Positions 43,680 to 55,549 of a DNA stretch of 64,000 nucleotides are shown here, in pieces (position 1 is the first letter of the stretch; each line of letters begins with the position of its first letter). A model generated the notes under the pieces. That model saw only the letters and a program-made list of their open reading frames with translations. It ran no database searches and had not been told where the DNA came from. Source of the stretch: Gnetum montanum (lineage: Eukaryota > Streptophyta > Gnetopsida > Gnetales > Gnetaceae); NCBI GenBank assembly GCA_015680685.1, contig MNCI01020094.1:728574-792573 (forward strand), given 5' to 3'. Made by a program: the position numbers and the translations under genes.

Positions 43680-46600
43680 ATGTCTTCTTCTCCACACAAA
43701 AGCACTTCACCGCCTAGGACCAACACAAGAGACAGTCGGCAACACAACATACATAACCAAGAACTGCCAATTCCTCAATAGTATTGGGTAGTATATACTG
43801 ATCACGATGAGTATGTACCTGATTTTACCTTTATACTCCACCAAGATGAACAGTTACGTTGGAGAGACCTTCAAGGTAATAGAGTGTTACCCCCAGATCG
43901 TGCAATCCTTAACATGCTCCTTCATGCTCTTGCATAGATAGACATGATGCAGCTATACATTGAATACTTTGCATGTGATTATGACACAAGGGATTACCAT
44001 CCCATAGTGGCGCAATGTCAATGGGACGCATGGTAGGAGAGTTACCACACATCGTTGATGAGCAAATGACCCCATAATGCTTCACCCGTCATAAGAGAAA
44101 TTAAGGGTGATGAACTTATCTCAATAGGTTCTCCACAAAATGATGTTTCCCCTCCTAACGATAGTGAGGAAGTAGTGCATTAGAACCTTTGCTCCATGAT
44201 TCACAACCCTGGTTCTAATACCCATGAACACCAAGTGTTCAATGAGGGAACATGAACACATGATAGGGATGAGCATTCTAATCGTCATCACGATAGGGGT
44301 CGAGATCACCAAAGGGAAGGTAAGAAACATCATCATGGCAATGGTTCTCCTTTCTCTTCATCTTCATCACACAATTCACCCTCTCCTTCAACATCTGGAT
44401 GCAGTGACAAAGAGCCTCATCGTGAGGATAAGGGTAAGCAAAATGAGACACCTCGACAAGAGAGTCGAGAGCGATGATGAGGGAACTCTAGAGAGTCAAG
44501 GCATGAAAGAAGGGAAAATAGGGAATAGTGTAGACATCACAGATGCCATGAAAGAAATGACCATGATGAACCCCTACTTGCAACCCGAAGCATGTTAGAC
44601 ATTACGAAGGTAATTAGAATACGTACAAGGCACCAAAAAGATAGTTGGATTAAGAGACTAGACATGAATACTATCTCACAATTTGAGGGGGGATATAACA
44701 CTGATCCGCAAAACCACTTACACACATTTTATGATGCCTGTGCCTTGAAAAATATTGAAAATGAGTGGCAAAAGTTAAAGTTGTTCCCAAGGACACTTAT
44801 AAAGGAAGTGGAAAGCTAGTAATAGTCCTTAGAACCAGAAACCATTAGGAGGTGGAGTACAATGCTAGAACTATTTAATGACAAATATCAAATGTACTCC
44901 TAAGTGTCCAACTTATGAAAACAGATCGAAGGATTGAAGAAGGGAACTCATGAATCCTTGGATGCTACCATGGGTCAATATTATGCATTGCTACATCATT
45001 GCCTGGGCCATGGTTATGCACAATGGTATCAACTATGTCATCTCGTAGATGGGCTAAGACATGAAACCAGGAGAACCCTTGGAACAAATTCCCAAGGGAG
45101 ATTATCTAAGCTTAGGTTCCATGAAGTTCATACACTATTGGAGCAAGTAGCTAAGGAAGAAGGAGAGTTATGGAAAAGAGAAAGCGCAAACGAATATAAT
45201 CGTGATCCTTCCCTCCGAAAGAGTGGAGTAAGATTCTGTGAGAAGGAGGATGAGTCACCACTCGAAGAGTTAGTGAGTAGGAAAACATTGCCACTTTAGA
45301 AATTAACAACAGAAGTGTCGGATAAGGTAGATCAAATGTGGGACTCCTTAGATAGTATATTTGAAACCTCTTTAAAAATCGTAGAGGAGTATAAGGAGTG
45401 AAGTAGTGACCATGATAAGAAAAAGAGGAGAGATTTAGACCATGCACGTAACAAGGGTAAGGAAAACATGACTATCACCGATGAGGTTTTGGACTCTAAT
45501 ATAGACAATGACGGTGGATATGAGATCTACCGATATGACCATCCTAAAGGATTTTTCCCAATAATCTCACATCTACAAGAGTCTGAGGTGTATGCACTCA
45601 ATCCAAGACTTAACAAACATCAAGCACCACGTCGGTTACCTTATCCCCAAGGTAACCCAAGGTAGTTCCATCAATCATTAACATATTATCCCAGTGGAAC
45701 TCCACCAAAACCTATCAAGCAACACTAGTAGTGGCAATACCCACAGTCATGGGGGATGCCACCACCTAGGCAACAATACCCTTACTGGCAACCAGATCCA
45801 TATGGCTATTACGTGCAGCAGTTGGTTTCTCCAAGTGACTCTATTAGTCACATGACCCCACAACATCACTACCAAGTTTGGGAGTATTTTAGGACTCCCT
45901 CTCTTGGATGAGACACTCCACATGCATACCATCCTCTGAATCCATCCACATCTCTTGCGTTGATAGTTCCACTACCACCCGCTCCAACAATGCAAGGGGA
46001 ACTCCCCACTCAACCACAGCAACGCAATGCTATGAGAGTTATAAACCTTAAACCTACTACTGGTTCTAACAACCATACAAAGAGAAGACCTTTCTTCAGA
46101 ACCAAAAGCTCAAACAAGCTCTCACAACCACAAGCGGTTGAGCCTCTAAATGTTCCTCCATCAAATGAGGCTTCGGAGCTCCCTTCAAACCAACAACAGA
46201 GCTCAACACATACAGTTATGTTAACACATACCGTTATTGACTAGATCAAGGTAGGCCACCTTCCTAGAAAATTCTCTAACCCCAAAAGTCCCTTAATCTA
46301 CCTCCAAGTTGCTGGGAATGAACCACGTAAAGCTCTTCTTGACTCAGGTTCCGGAGTCAACTTGATATCGCAAGAAATGTATAAAGCCTAGAACCTACTC
46401 CCACTTAAGAAGAGAAATATTCAATTAGAACTGGTTGACCAGTCCATCAATATTCCCTTGGGATTGGTTGAGGACATCGTTACCACTATGTGTGGTTGGT
46501 CATACCCTGTGGATTTCCTAGTGATAGAAGTCAACAACAACAAAAGGGACTTTCTGATAATAATGGGAAGGACATGGCTAAGAACCATAAATGCATGCCT

Positions 46601-46712
46601 AAGAATCTGTGATCTTTTGTTGGAAATATCTAAGAAAAAAATTTATGGAAAAATCGAGAAGAAGAAGGTTCCATGCATCACATATAGTGACATAGAGGAT
46701 GATTACATGTAG
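43680..46712 (+). pseudogene. gag-protease polyprotein, one frame with about 21 stops
   Basis: From ATG 43680 (MSSSPHKSTSPPRTN) a single frame of 1011 codons runs to 46712 without a frameshift. Order: N-terminal block (DFTFILHQDEQLRWRD), Arg/His/Ser-rich linker, capsid core (FEGGYNTDPQNHLHTFYDAC, EWQKLKLFPRTLIKE, STMLELFNDKYQ, DATMGQYYALLHHCLGHGY, DGLRHETRR), degenerate zinc motif (YEIYRYDHPKGFFPI), Pro/Gln-rich tail, then a protease with intact KALLDSGSGVNLI and IIMGRTWLRT. No RT follows. By hand count there are 13 TAG, 6 TGA and 2 TAA stops. It is the best-preserved gag in the window and the reference for the others. Confidence 0.85.
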
Positions 46713-48930
46713 GAGCGTTCAACATCTCTTGCATGCAACCGGTGTGTACTAGAGGGTAACATACAAAGGTTCCTGTATGTAACAACCACATAACAAGAGA
46801 ATACCCAGTGGTTGATAGCTAATCAAGAGAGCAACCCACCAATATGCATGGAACTAAGTGGGGGACCAACTCGCGGCCACATTGAAAGTATAGACACACT
46901 GGAATGAGAGCGTTGCCAACTTTCAATCCTTAACCTGAAAACATAAATTGGGAGAAGTTGGACACTTCTAAGAAATTCAAACAAATTCTCATTCTTTTGA
47001 ATCTCTCCCTTTCAATTCAGTCATGGGGGAGAGGGCCACCTATGCTAATCATTTGAAGCCCTCAGTTTCTTTTAAGTTTTTGTTTTACACATTTTTGTTT
47101 TGCACATTTTTGTTTTACAAATTTCTTTAACTTTTCTTGTTTTTTTAGAACATTGTTTATACTTTTTCTTTTATTTATGTGTGTATGTGTGTGTCGTATC
47201 CATTTTGTTAAGTTTGTCACCCAATAATTGCTCTTAATGATGGTAGAAACTGTTTTCTATTGGTTGCTAATGTTTGGTTTTTACCTTTAAGTTACGATGT
47301 TGATACTAAGGTATGGTTCTTTTAATGTACTAGGAAATGAGTCCACATCATCCATGCATCCATAAATCTCTATGGTCTCTCTTGGCTTGGAACTATACAG
47401 TCCCTTTCTTCAAAATAATAATAACTATCAACGAATTGGTGATTGGGTATTTCTCAAACTAAGGAAGGACTCAAGGCTTGAAAAGGATGTGAATTCAAGG
47501 GTATTTGATGCACTTGCGCTAGCCATTCTCTTGGGTGCTTGGATATTTTTCTTCTTGAGTTTTCTTACCATTCTAACGTTGCCACATTATCGGGAAGCTG
47601 AGAAAATAAAAATAATAGATCTTTGCATGGTGTGGTTCTCACGTAAAAACACCAAAAAAAATAGTGAAAATTCAAAGCACACCCCTTAGACGAAATAATC
47701 ATTTGGGCTACAAACACTGGTTATGGAACTAAAATAAAAATGTTCCCTCTAACTAAGGCCCTTCTTGCTTCCTACTTTCTCCTCTTTCGTTCCGTTAGAA
47801 TGGTGGTGACTCTATGGTAAATGCATTCTTGTTACTTCGAGTGGATGGATTGGCCAAGTGTATTAATGCGAAGTCACTGGATGTGGTTCGTTTGAGGTCA
47901 AATTTGGAATGAGATCTACTAAGTCACATTAATCATTAAATACACAAGGGGCTATCCACCACCTTGTTCTTGAGACTCCATTCCATTCTCTTCTTTCCAT
48001 CATTCTTTCTCCACTATTCACCTCATTGCCAGTTGTATCATTAGTGTATATTTTGGTTGATGCATCATTTTCTTTGTGGTAAATTCTTGTGGTTAAGAAT
48101 TTAACTCTTGTTTGAAATGACATTCTCAGAGCCTATGAACTCTTTAAATGTGGGTTTTTCAGGGCATTAAGGGCATCCACCTGCTTTGGGGAGGACCCAC
48201 TGACATTCCTATTTGGTGCACTAGTTACATTCTTTCCCTTAACATTGTTACAATCAACTCTATTTTGTTCATTTCCATCTTGACATCCATTTCATCGACG
48301 TTACAGTTTTCTTTTTTTCTCCATCTTTCTTATTCCTTTTCTTTTTCCATTCTATCGCTACCGGAGGTTCACTCCTAGTCATGGGGGTCCTGACCCAATT
48401 TTTTCAATTTGCTCCTAGCCCCTACACCTTTGGTAGTCATCGATATTATATCTATAGAATCCGAAATCAGCCATACCACAACTTAGCCAATGGACCTTTT
48501 ACCAAAGCAAGGTATCAACTACATTGTGATTCATTTACCCTTTCTAATATAAGACTGTGTTGTATGTGCAGATGGCAATCATACAACAATGGATTGGATC
48601 TGGAGGGAACACTTGGAATGGACTAGTGCTGGAGCAATTATGTAAGGAATGAGATTGATGGCGCGCTTATGGATGGACAATGAAAGGCACAATCTTGGCG
48701 TTGGCAGCAATAGACTTCTTCTCTCTTCTCTCTTCTCTCTCAACTACCCAATAAGGCTTGATGTCAAATGTATAAAGTGTTCACTCTTGTTATCATGAAC
48801 ACCAGTTTTGTCATGTTCTGTAATGATGATCCATTCACATGTCATCCCATTCACCATTAGTTCCATTCAAGTCAATAATCCCATACCTTTTCAATATTTT
48901 GTAAGGAACTCAAGGACGAGTTTTTATTCA
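46713..48930 (+). other. Spacer of the gag-protease element; pol and third ORF missing
   Basis: A short protease tail runs to about 46950. An internal TTCAGTCATGGGGGAG (near 47020) is nearly the same as the true polypurine tract at 48931-48942. The conserved GGGGAGGACCCACT lies at 48184-48201. No RT, integrase or third-ORF similarity was found. Open frames 47372-47689 and 48148-48626 have no family match. Confidence 0.5.
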
Positions 48931-48942
48931 GTCATGGGGGTA
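48931..48942 (+). promoter_or_regulatory. Polypurine tract
   Basis: GTCATGGGGGTA directly before the TGATGGG LTR start. Confidence 0.8.
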
Positions 48943-49697
48943 TGATGGGACGCGATATCGCATGGGCTACGATATCGTGTACGAGATATCGCAGCCCACC
49001 ACCAGTTCTATAAATAAGAGGTGGCTCTCCCTTGTTTCTCCATCTAGATCTAGACCTTAGCCAAACTCTTTCCATTTTCCTTTCCAAAGTTAGAATAATT
49101 TCCATGTGCCCACAGTAGGAGTCCCAAAGTGAACGGATCTTTATTCGAGCAATTATGTACCTGAGCACATAATTGTGTACAGAAATAAAGAAAAAATTTT
49201 GGATAAACCTTACAGTCCATGGACTAAGCTAAATAGGACTGTAATTATTGTTAATTATTTAAATGCTTTCTTAAGGACTTAATCTCTCTCAACCCTTAAC
49301 TCTCATAGTTAAGTGCATTTAGTACGAACACTTCGAGCACGTGCGTTACACTTGGTAATCCTGGTAATGAATAGCATTTGGTAATCCCAGTAGCGTTGCA
49401 TTGGTTCAAGGTATGAAATGGAAAGTGGGAACGGATACTGATGCTAGGATGATTAAGTCTTAGTTAGTTAAAGTTAGTTACTTAGTCTCTTCACCCTTTC
49501 CCTCATTAGCATAGGCGATAAAAACATAAAAGATATAAAAATCACATGCCTCAAGCTTACTTAATCATACAACCATGACAAATATAAGTAAGCTTGGAAG
49601 GAAAATGATAGATTAACCTTAGGTGTTCCATAAGGCATGTAGGCACTTAGTCTATAGAGTTCGACCAGATTGTGTGTGTAACACTCGTATTCGTATT
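48943..49697 (+). mobile_element. 3' LTR of gag-protease element, end missing
   Basis: Matches the 5' LTR from TGATGGGACGCGATATCG to ACACTCGTATTCGTAT, then stops abruptly about 45 bp short of the expected end and joins minus-strand gag sequence of another element. The TATA box is at 49009. Confidence 0.7.
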
Positions 49698-50090
49698 CCA
49701 TGGGTTTGATTTCAATTTTTAGTTCAACCCTTTAGTGTAGGTTTATCTCTATACCTATGTTCAGCTTCATTAGAACTAGACATTGAAGGGACAGAGGAAG
49801 ATGAGGAACTAGAATAATTTCCATGGCTTCTATGGTGTTCTATGGGGCCCTTTTATTTATCATTTTTGGTTTTTGAGGAGGTCTTAGGCATGGAGGCCTC
49901 CCTTAGTTTAGGACTCACATCATCTCCTCCAAGATTATCTGCCTTAGGTGAATGTAGTCTTTAAGTATCGTCAGGGTGATCATTATCATAAGAAACCCTT
50001 GCATAAGGTTAATCACTCCAATTTTCTTCATCGTATATCTCATTAGTTCTCCAATGAATTTGTTTGCTATATAGTGCATTGTCATTTCCA
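49698..50090 (-). pseudogene. gag N-terminal fragment of the minus-strand pol-less element
   Basis: The minus strand reads HGNDNALYSKQIHWRTNEIY and continues parallel to 22511-22900 (HSPKADNLGGDDVSP, ENHGN-like Ser-rich block). It ends at the truncated LTR. The primer site and LTR at 50211-51118 belong to the same element, whose remainder is probably 38899-42714. Confidence 0.65.
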
Positions 50091-50210
50091 TGTGGAAGAA
50101 ATAGTTTTTTTGATTTATAGTGTGTGTGATTTAATATTTTCTAAAAGATATATCATTAACACCTTTTCCAGTAATCATGTATAATATAACTAAGCTAGAT
50201 AACTAGCATC

Positions 50211-50230
50211 ATCCTCAGCAACAACACCAA
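50211..50230 (-). promoter_or_regulatory. Primer-binding site of the pol-less element
   Basis: The minus strand reads TTGGTGTTGTTGCTGAGGAT immediately after the LTR end ...CACTTATCA. Confidence 0.75.
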
Positions 50231-51118
50231 TGATAAGTGATGAGGTATCCCTACGCTCAACCATACGAATCACAAGTGTTTACACATGATCCAGCTAAAT
50301 TCCATGGATGGGACTAGTTGTGGCATCTAGATCCTTATGCTTTGATCATAGTTCGCTATCTTCCCACTTGGACTAGTGGTATATTTGTCACATATGGTTT
50401 AGTCGAAATTGAGACGTATGATGTTATCTAATTCTATGCTACTCCTAATGATGATAAAAAGGTAAATTGATTAAGCTAGTGGACAATGGAAAGTGAAATC
50501 TAACTAGCCTATGTGTGATGGGTATCCATCCTTAATCATTTGTATATGTCTTGGACTTCATGAGACTACTTCTAAAATTTCCAAGCATATGTCACTAGGT
50601 ATGCCAAAAAATACACTGCTGGGCTACCATGTATTTACACTTAAATGCTTGTCGTTAAGACATACGCATTCCACTTAATAACAGGAATAGTAAATGGTAA
50701 TAAATGAAAGAATTTAACTAAAGAAAGCAATAAATAATTAACAATTCAAAGAAATAATAATCTAAGTGGATGCTATAATGATGGAAGTGATCTCAATCTT
50801 TCTTTCCAGTCATGTAATGTGTCCAAGTACATCACACTCAAACAAAGGTGTCATACAATTACAAACATCACACTACAGGCATGCACTAGGAATAATAAGA
50901 TTTTTAAGAAAGACTACCAAAAAATGAAAACTAAAACTATCTTCTACTACTACTGTTCCTATCTCAACTGGGCACCAAAGTGCTATATTAATAGGCCAAC
51001 CTAGAGGAGGCAACATTGGATATCTGATGTTGCTTCTTGGCTTTGATGTTGGATACCTGATGTTGGGGCTCCAATTTTGGGTATTTGATGTTAGGGCCTG
51101 ACAAAGGATGACTCATTA
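50231..51118 (-). mobile_element. 5' LTR of the minus-strand pol-less element
   Basis: 888 bp, close to the solo LTR at 36668-37815. The outer flank is ATATT followed by TCTATGTTGAGG, the same site as beside the solo LTR. The U3 contains AACATTGGATATCTGATG-like repeats. Confidence 0.75.
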
Positions 51119-51592
51119 ATATTTCTATGTTGAGGAAGTATAAGAAACCAATTAGAAGAATGAAAAGAAATTATATATAAGTCACCTTGAAATTCTCCAT
51201 GAGGAAGATTCTTAAGAGGAGGGAAGAGGAAGGGGGAATGTAACACCTTGGTTCTAGGAATCCTTTCTCTTAGTTGATACGTCTTGTTACTTGAATCTTT
51301 GATGTCTTATGTCAAACCTATGGTTGCATTTAATACCTTAGCTTTGTTTTATATCTTGCTTACACCTATGATTTTATATACTATCTTTTAATTGTAATAC
51401 ATTCCTTATTACTATCATTGCCTTTGGTGAATTATGTTATATTTTATTTATAAAGCATATATGCACTAACCTTGTATGGGATCTCAAAATTATTGGATGG
51501 TTTATTATTACATGAGGTTCTACATCACACTTATGGTATGCTATGACTATTTGCTTAGTTAATTTATATTATATAGTTTTCTTTAGAGTAGT
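51119..51592 (+). mobile_element. Chromovirus-type 3' end and LTR fragment, third copy
   Basis: Same sequence as 37841-38701 with roughly 5-8% difference by eye. The polypurine run AGAGGAAGGGGGAA is followed by TGTAACACC (51239). It ends at GTAGT, the left flank of the next LTR. Confidence 0.55.
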
Positions 51593-52469
51593 TGATGAGT
51601 GATGAGTAGACCCTATGCCCAACCATACAAATCACTAACCATTCACGTGTAACCCGGTCAAATTCCATGTACTTATAGCCTTCTAAGTATGCTAGTCTCT
51701 AGGAAATGAAACTAACAATTGCAATTTTTGTCTTCCTAATTAGACATGTGAAATGAAAAGATATGGTTAAGTGCAACTAAGGCATATGATTTTTGTCATT
51801 TTTATGTTTTATGTTCTAGGTCACCTAAGAATAGAAAATATAGAATTAAAGATATTTAATTACTAATTTAATCTAACTAGATAATATTTAACTAATCCTA
51901 GCATAAGCATCCATTCCCATTTGTTGTAGACATCCTAAACATGTTTAATGTTAAGTGTTTCTAGGATTAACAAGCGCCAAGTGTGTGCTTGAAGTGGTTG
52001 TACTTATGTGCTTAATTTAGCTTAATTTATTTCATAATTAATTATTTAATTACTTAAATCATTAAATAAAATTACATAAAATACAAAATGCATATAGGAA
52101 ATAATTAATCTATTTCAAAATGCTACAAGGTTTATCTAAAAGCTTGTCTTTATTGCCACACACACTACCGTGCTCAGGTACAACACTGCTCAAATAAAGA
52201 TCTGTACACTCTTTGACTCCTACTATTGGCACTTAGAAAAAATATTCTAAATTTCAAGGAAAAAATTGTGAGAGCTTCACTACAAATATGACAAAAGATT
52301 CCATAAACACAATAGGTGAGCACATATTTATAGGTGACAACAGACACTACATTGACAAGGTCATGTCAACACATCAAATCATATGTCGACGCGACCATGT
52401 CAATGAGGTCACATTAATGGGACCACATCGATGAGACCTCATTGACATAACCCATGGGGCAACTCATCA
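51593..52469 (-). mobile_element. 3' LTR of the full-length Athila-like element
   Basis: The minus strand starts TGATGAGTTGCCCCATGG after the polypurine tract and ends CTCATCACTCATCA. The U3 has about four degenerate 14-20 bp units of GATGTGGTCCCATT type (52340-52450) and a TATA box near 52325-52332. Partner: 63448 to beyond 64000. Confidence 0.8.
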
Positions 52470-52482
52470 TACCCCCACAACT
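52470..52482 (-). promoter_or_regulatory. Polypurine tract
   Basis: The minus strand reads GTTGTGGGGGTA directly before the LTR start. Confidence 0.8.
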
Positions 52483-52745
52483 AAATGAAAACTCATCCTT
52501 AAGTGAACAAAAAAAGGAACAAGTTTCTGACAAAATTTTGAAAAGGTATGGGATTATTGACTAACTACTAACATACAGAGACACAAACAAACACTAAGCA
52601 CTTGAGTGTACAGATTGATAATCATTACAAAATTTTGGTGTTTAGGTTAACAAAATTTAACACTAGGATAAAAATGACAAACATAATTCCTTTGACAATG
52701 GAAAGATCTTGAAGAAGCTCAAATGGTTCTAGGTGGTGGAAGTTG

Positions 52746-55549
52746 CTAAGGCTTCGAAGAACCTTCTCCTACTTCAAGAATACATAGTGGTTGAGGTGGT
52801 TATGGTTGACCCATGGTAGCTACAACTTTTGGGGGAAGATGGAAGGAATCTAATAGTGCCTTCCTATTCTCCTCCTTACTCTTGGGATCATTCACAGTTC
52901 ACACCACATCGCGAATGTGGGTCAGTGTGAGAACATCCCAAGGATAGGGCATTGTTGGAAATAACTCCTTTGCATTGATGAACTAGATAGTGAAAAGTTT
53001 GTATTCAACATTAAATGCCTTTACTGAATTCTGTAGCTCCTAGTAGTCATTCATTCTCCTAGCTAGTTCTTAGCTATAGACCATTGATTGGTGAAGTGTA
53101 CCTAAGAACATCAAGTTCTACATTTTCCACCTCAAGCTTTTTCTTTGTGTCTTTGTGATGCTTGAACTCTTCTTCATACAATGAGTATGAACTAGCTACC
53201 TATTTTTTCAATTCAAACCATGGCCATCTAATGGTTAGCACTGCTAGATTTTCATAAAAAAGATTGACAAGCTCGATGTACTCTATCATCTTCTCTATCT
53301 ACAACTCCTTCATGTGGATCTCCACATTATTATAGTCATTGAGCCCATCAAAGATAGCTTTCTAGACATCACCTACTTCCTTGAGCTACTAGAGTGCCTC
53401 ATTGACTTTCACCTTTTCCATCTGAATATGTTTTTTATGGATCTCTTTTTGTAGACCAACCTAATCTCTGTAGTGATTTTTAACTCTCTCAAACTTAAGT
53501 ACCTCATTTTTCTATGTGACTACCTCTATTGCAAACTTTTGGCGAAGGGCTTGGACTTTCTCCATGGAGATATTTCTATTTTTGTCTATTAATCTTCTTA
53601 GTTTATTATTTACTTTGGCTAAATACTCTTGTTGTTGATAGATGGAATCTTGCATATGTTACTTCTACACATCAACATTCCATAGACAATGATTTTCTGT
53701 AGTTAAAGTTACATTCTCTAAGAGAGTTTGGTCTAAGGCCTTTTGGATATTATGCATGGTGACATCGGCCAAAGACTAATCAAAGATCATCATATCCTTT
53801 GGGTCCTCAACCTTCTTGAGCTTGTCATGAAGCTATTGAAAAGCTTCATCATGGATCAGTGTAGGGTTGAGAAATGCAAGATTAGCAAAATAGGCTCTTA
53901 GTTCAACAACCTCTATAGCCAGGCATTGGTTTTGAGCTCAAGCTATTTTGAGTTGTCCCTCCATGATAATGCATCTAACCCTTTCTTCCAAAATCTTTGA
54001 TTAGATTGTAGTGATTGTATCTAGAAGGTTAAATACATTTGAAATTGATTACTTGATTCCCACCAGTTGGTCCAACAACTCCTCATGTTGGGCTACGCCC
54101 AATTTACTACTAACTATTCCTATGAACATTTGCACATCTCTAAGTGTAGAAATGTTTAGTACAAATATTGCAGGTGCATTTAATGCCTCAAAAATTCTAT
54201 GAACAACCACCTCTACTATTGTCTCCTACACATGGTGTTGCATCATCAAGATAGTTGTTCCCTCACCCTCCTCTAGATGCACCGAAAAAGTAGCTGCATT
54301 CCTAGATATTTTTGGGAATTGCTACTATTGTGAGAGAGACACTGTTACCTCTTGGATGACATGATTTAATCTCATGAGTAGCTATGTTATTTAGGCTGAG
54401 AAAATTAGCCCACCTTCCTTCATTTGGCTGATGATTTAAGCTACTTTTTTGAGGTGACTCATCATTGGATGATACATAGATGGATCGCCACCACTGATTC
54501 TTACTCACTGCTCTTACTCATGCAAGAGTTGCTCTTGGATCTCACACATTTGTTCAAGGGTAGCCCAAGAATTTGGAACTGTTTCATGAGTAGGTGGTGA
54601 AGTTCATGGTTACTACTTCTCTTCCTTGATTGTGGTAGGGGTCTTCTCTTTCATCATTTCTACCCCAGTGGTAGAAGGAGCATGCCTAATTGCATCATTA
54701 GCATAGCAAACTATTCTTGCCCTTTTGCATGTTTTTCTAATGAGGCAAGGAAATGGAAAGGCCTTTATTCCATATTCATTCTCTTTGAATTTCTTCTCTA
54801 TCTCTAGATCAATTAGTTATGGAAGAATAACAAAGAATTTTTCACTTAGAGTAGCACACACATAGGTGGAAAAGGCAGTCACCTTACTAGGCCTCATCGT
54901 TAGATTGAGGTGATGGGTTGCTATCTTGAAATACATGCATTCTAGCATAGTGAGCATACCATAATCCTTGCGGTCCATTCCATAGCATCATTGGGTCCAC
55001 TCCTTATTTACCTCAAGGTCTACCTGTGTTGAGATCTCTACCAGGTTAGTTCCAGTATCAGGTAAGCTGAGAGCCTATGCAATTACTTCCACCTAGTAGG
55101 ACACGTGAATGCCCTTGATTCTAACTGTGGCACCTAGCTACCAATTTTTCCATAAGAGGTAGGTCTCTCTCACGTATAACTCATTGGAAGTGATGGTTGG
55201 GCACATGGGAGAGGTTCATAATTGAGCTTTGACTTCCTTTAGAGCAAACTCCAAGAACATCCCAAAGTTCAGTTCTTGGAGAACTGAGCATTGAACATCC
55301 CTAGGCCTGATTTGATCAAGGAAAAAATGGAACTTCAAGTCTAGGCACAAGACTTGATGCCTCATCTTAGTGAGATTACTTTGTTTCTACTTCTTCTTGA
55401 ATCTGATAAACAAATTCCACCTTGAGTTCCTCACGAAGAGGTTCTATGGCATGAGTTTTAGGTTTTATTCATGGCATTATTCTTGTTGGCCCTTTCTAGT
55501 TCTAGGTTGTTTGTTCCTTGGTTAGGATGATCCTCCTTCCTATAGGCAT
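52746..55549 (-). pseudogene. Third ORF of the full-length Athila-like element
   Basis: From ATG 55549 (MPIGRRIILTKEQTT). After a frameshift the conserved block reads LNFGMFLEFALKEVKAQL, ELYVRETYLLWKNW, GATVRIKGIHVSY, VEVIA, ALSLPDTGTNLVEIS, CMYFKIATHHLNLTM, FSTYVCATLSEKFF, with the same order and spacing as the copies at 27031 and 40530. A long coiled coil follows (QQQEYLAKVNNKLRRL, NISMEKVQALRQKFAIE, SSYSLYEEEFKHHKD). It ends GEGSSKP then stop. No membrane segment is obvious. It resembles the plant transposon domain of Athila-type extra ORFs (recall, not searched). Function unknown. Confidence 0.65.

Noticed and set aside
44224-44598. 124-codon open frame in the gag-protease element
   Set aside because: It lies in a different frame from the continuous gag-protease reading frame and has no independent similarity.
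48148-48626. Open frames resembling a membrane protein in the gag-protease element spacer
   Set aside because: Ser/Phe/Ile-rich translation of a T-rich stretch, absent from sister elements at the same position, so most likely composition.
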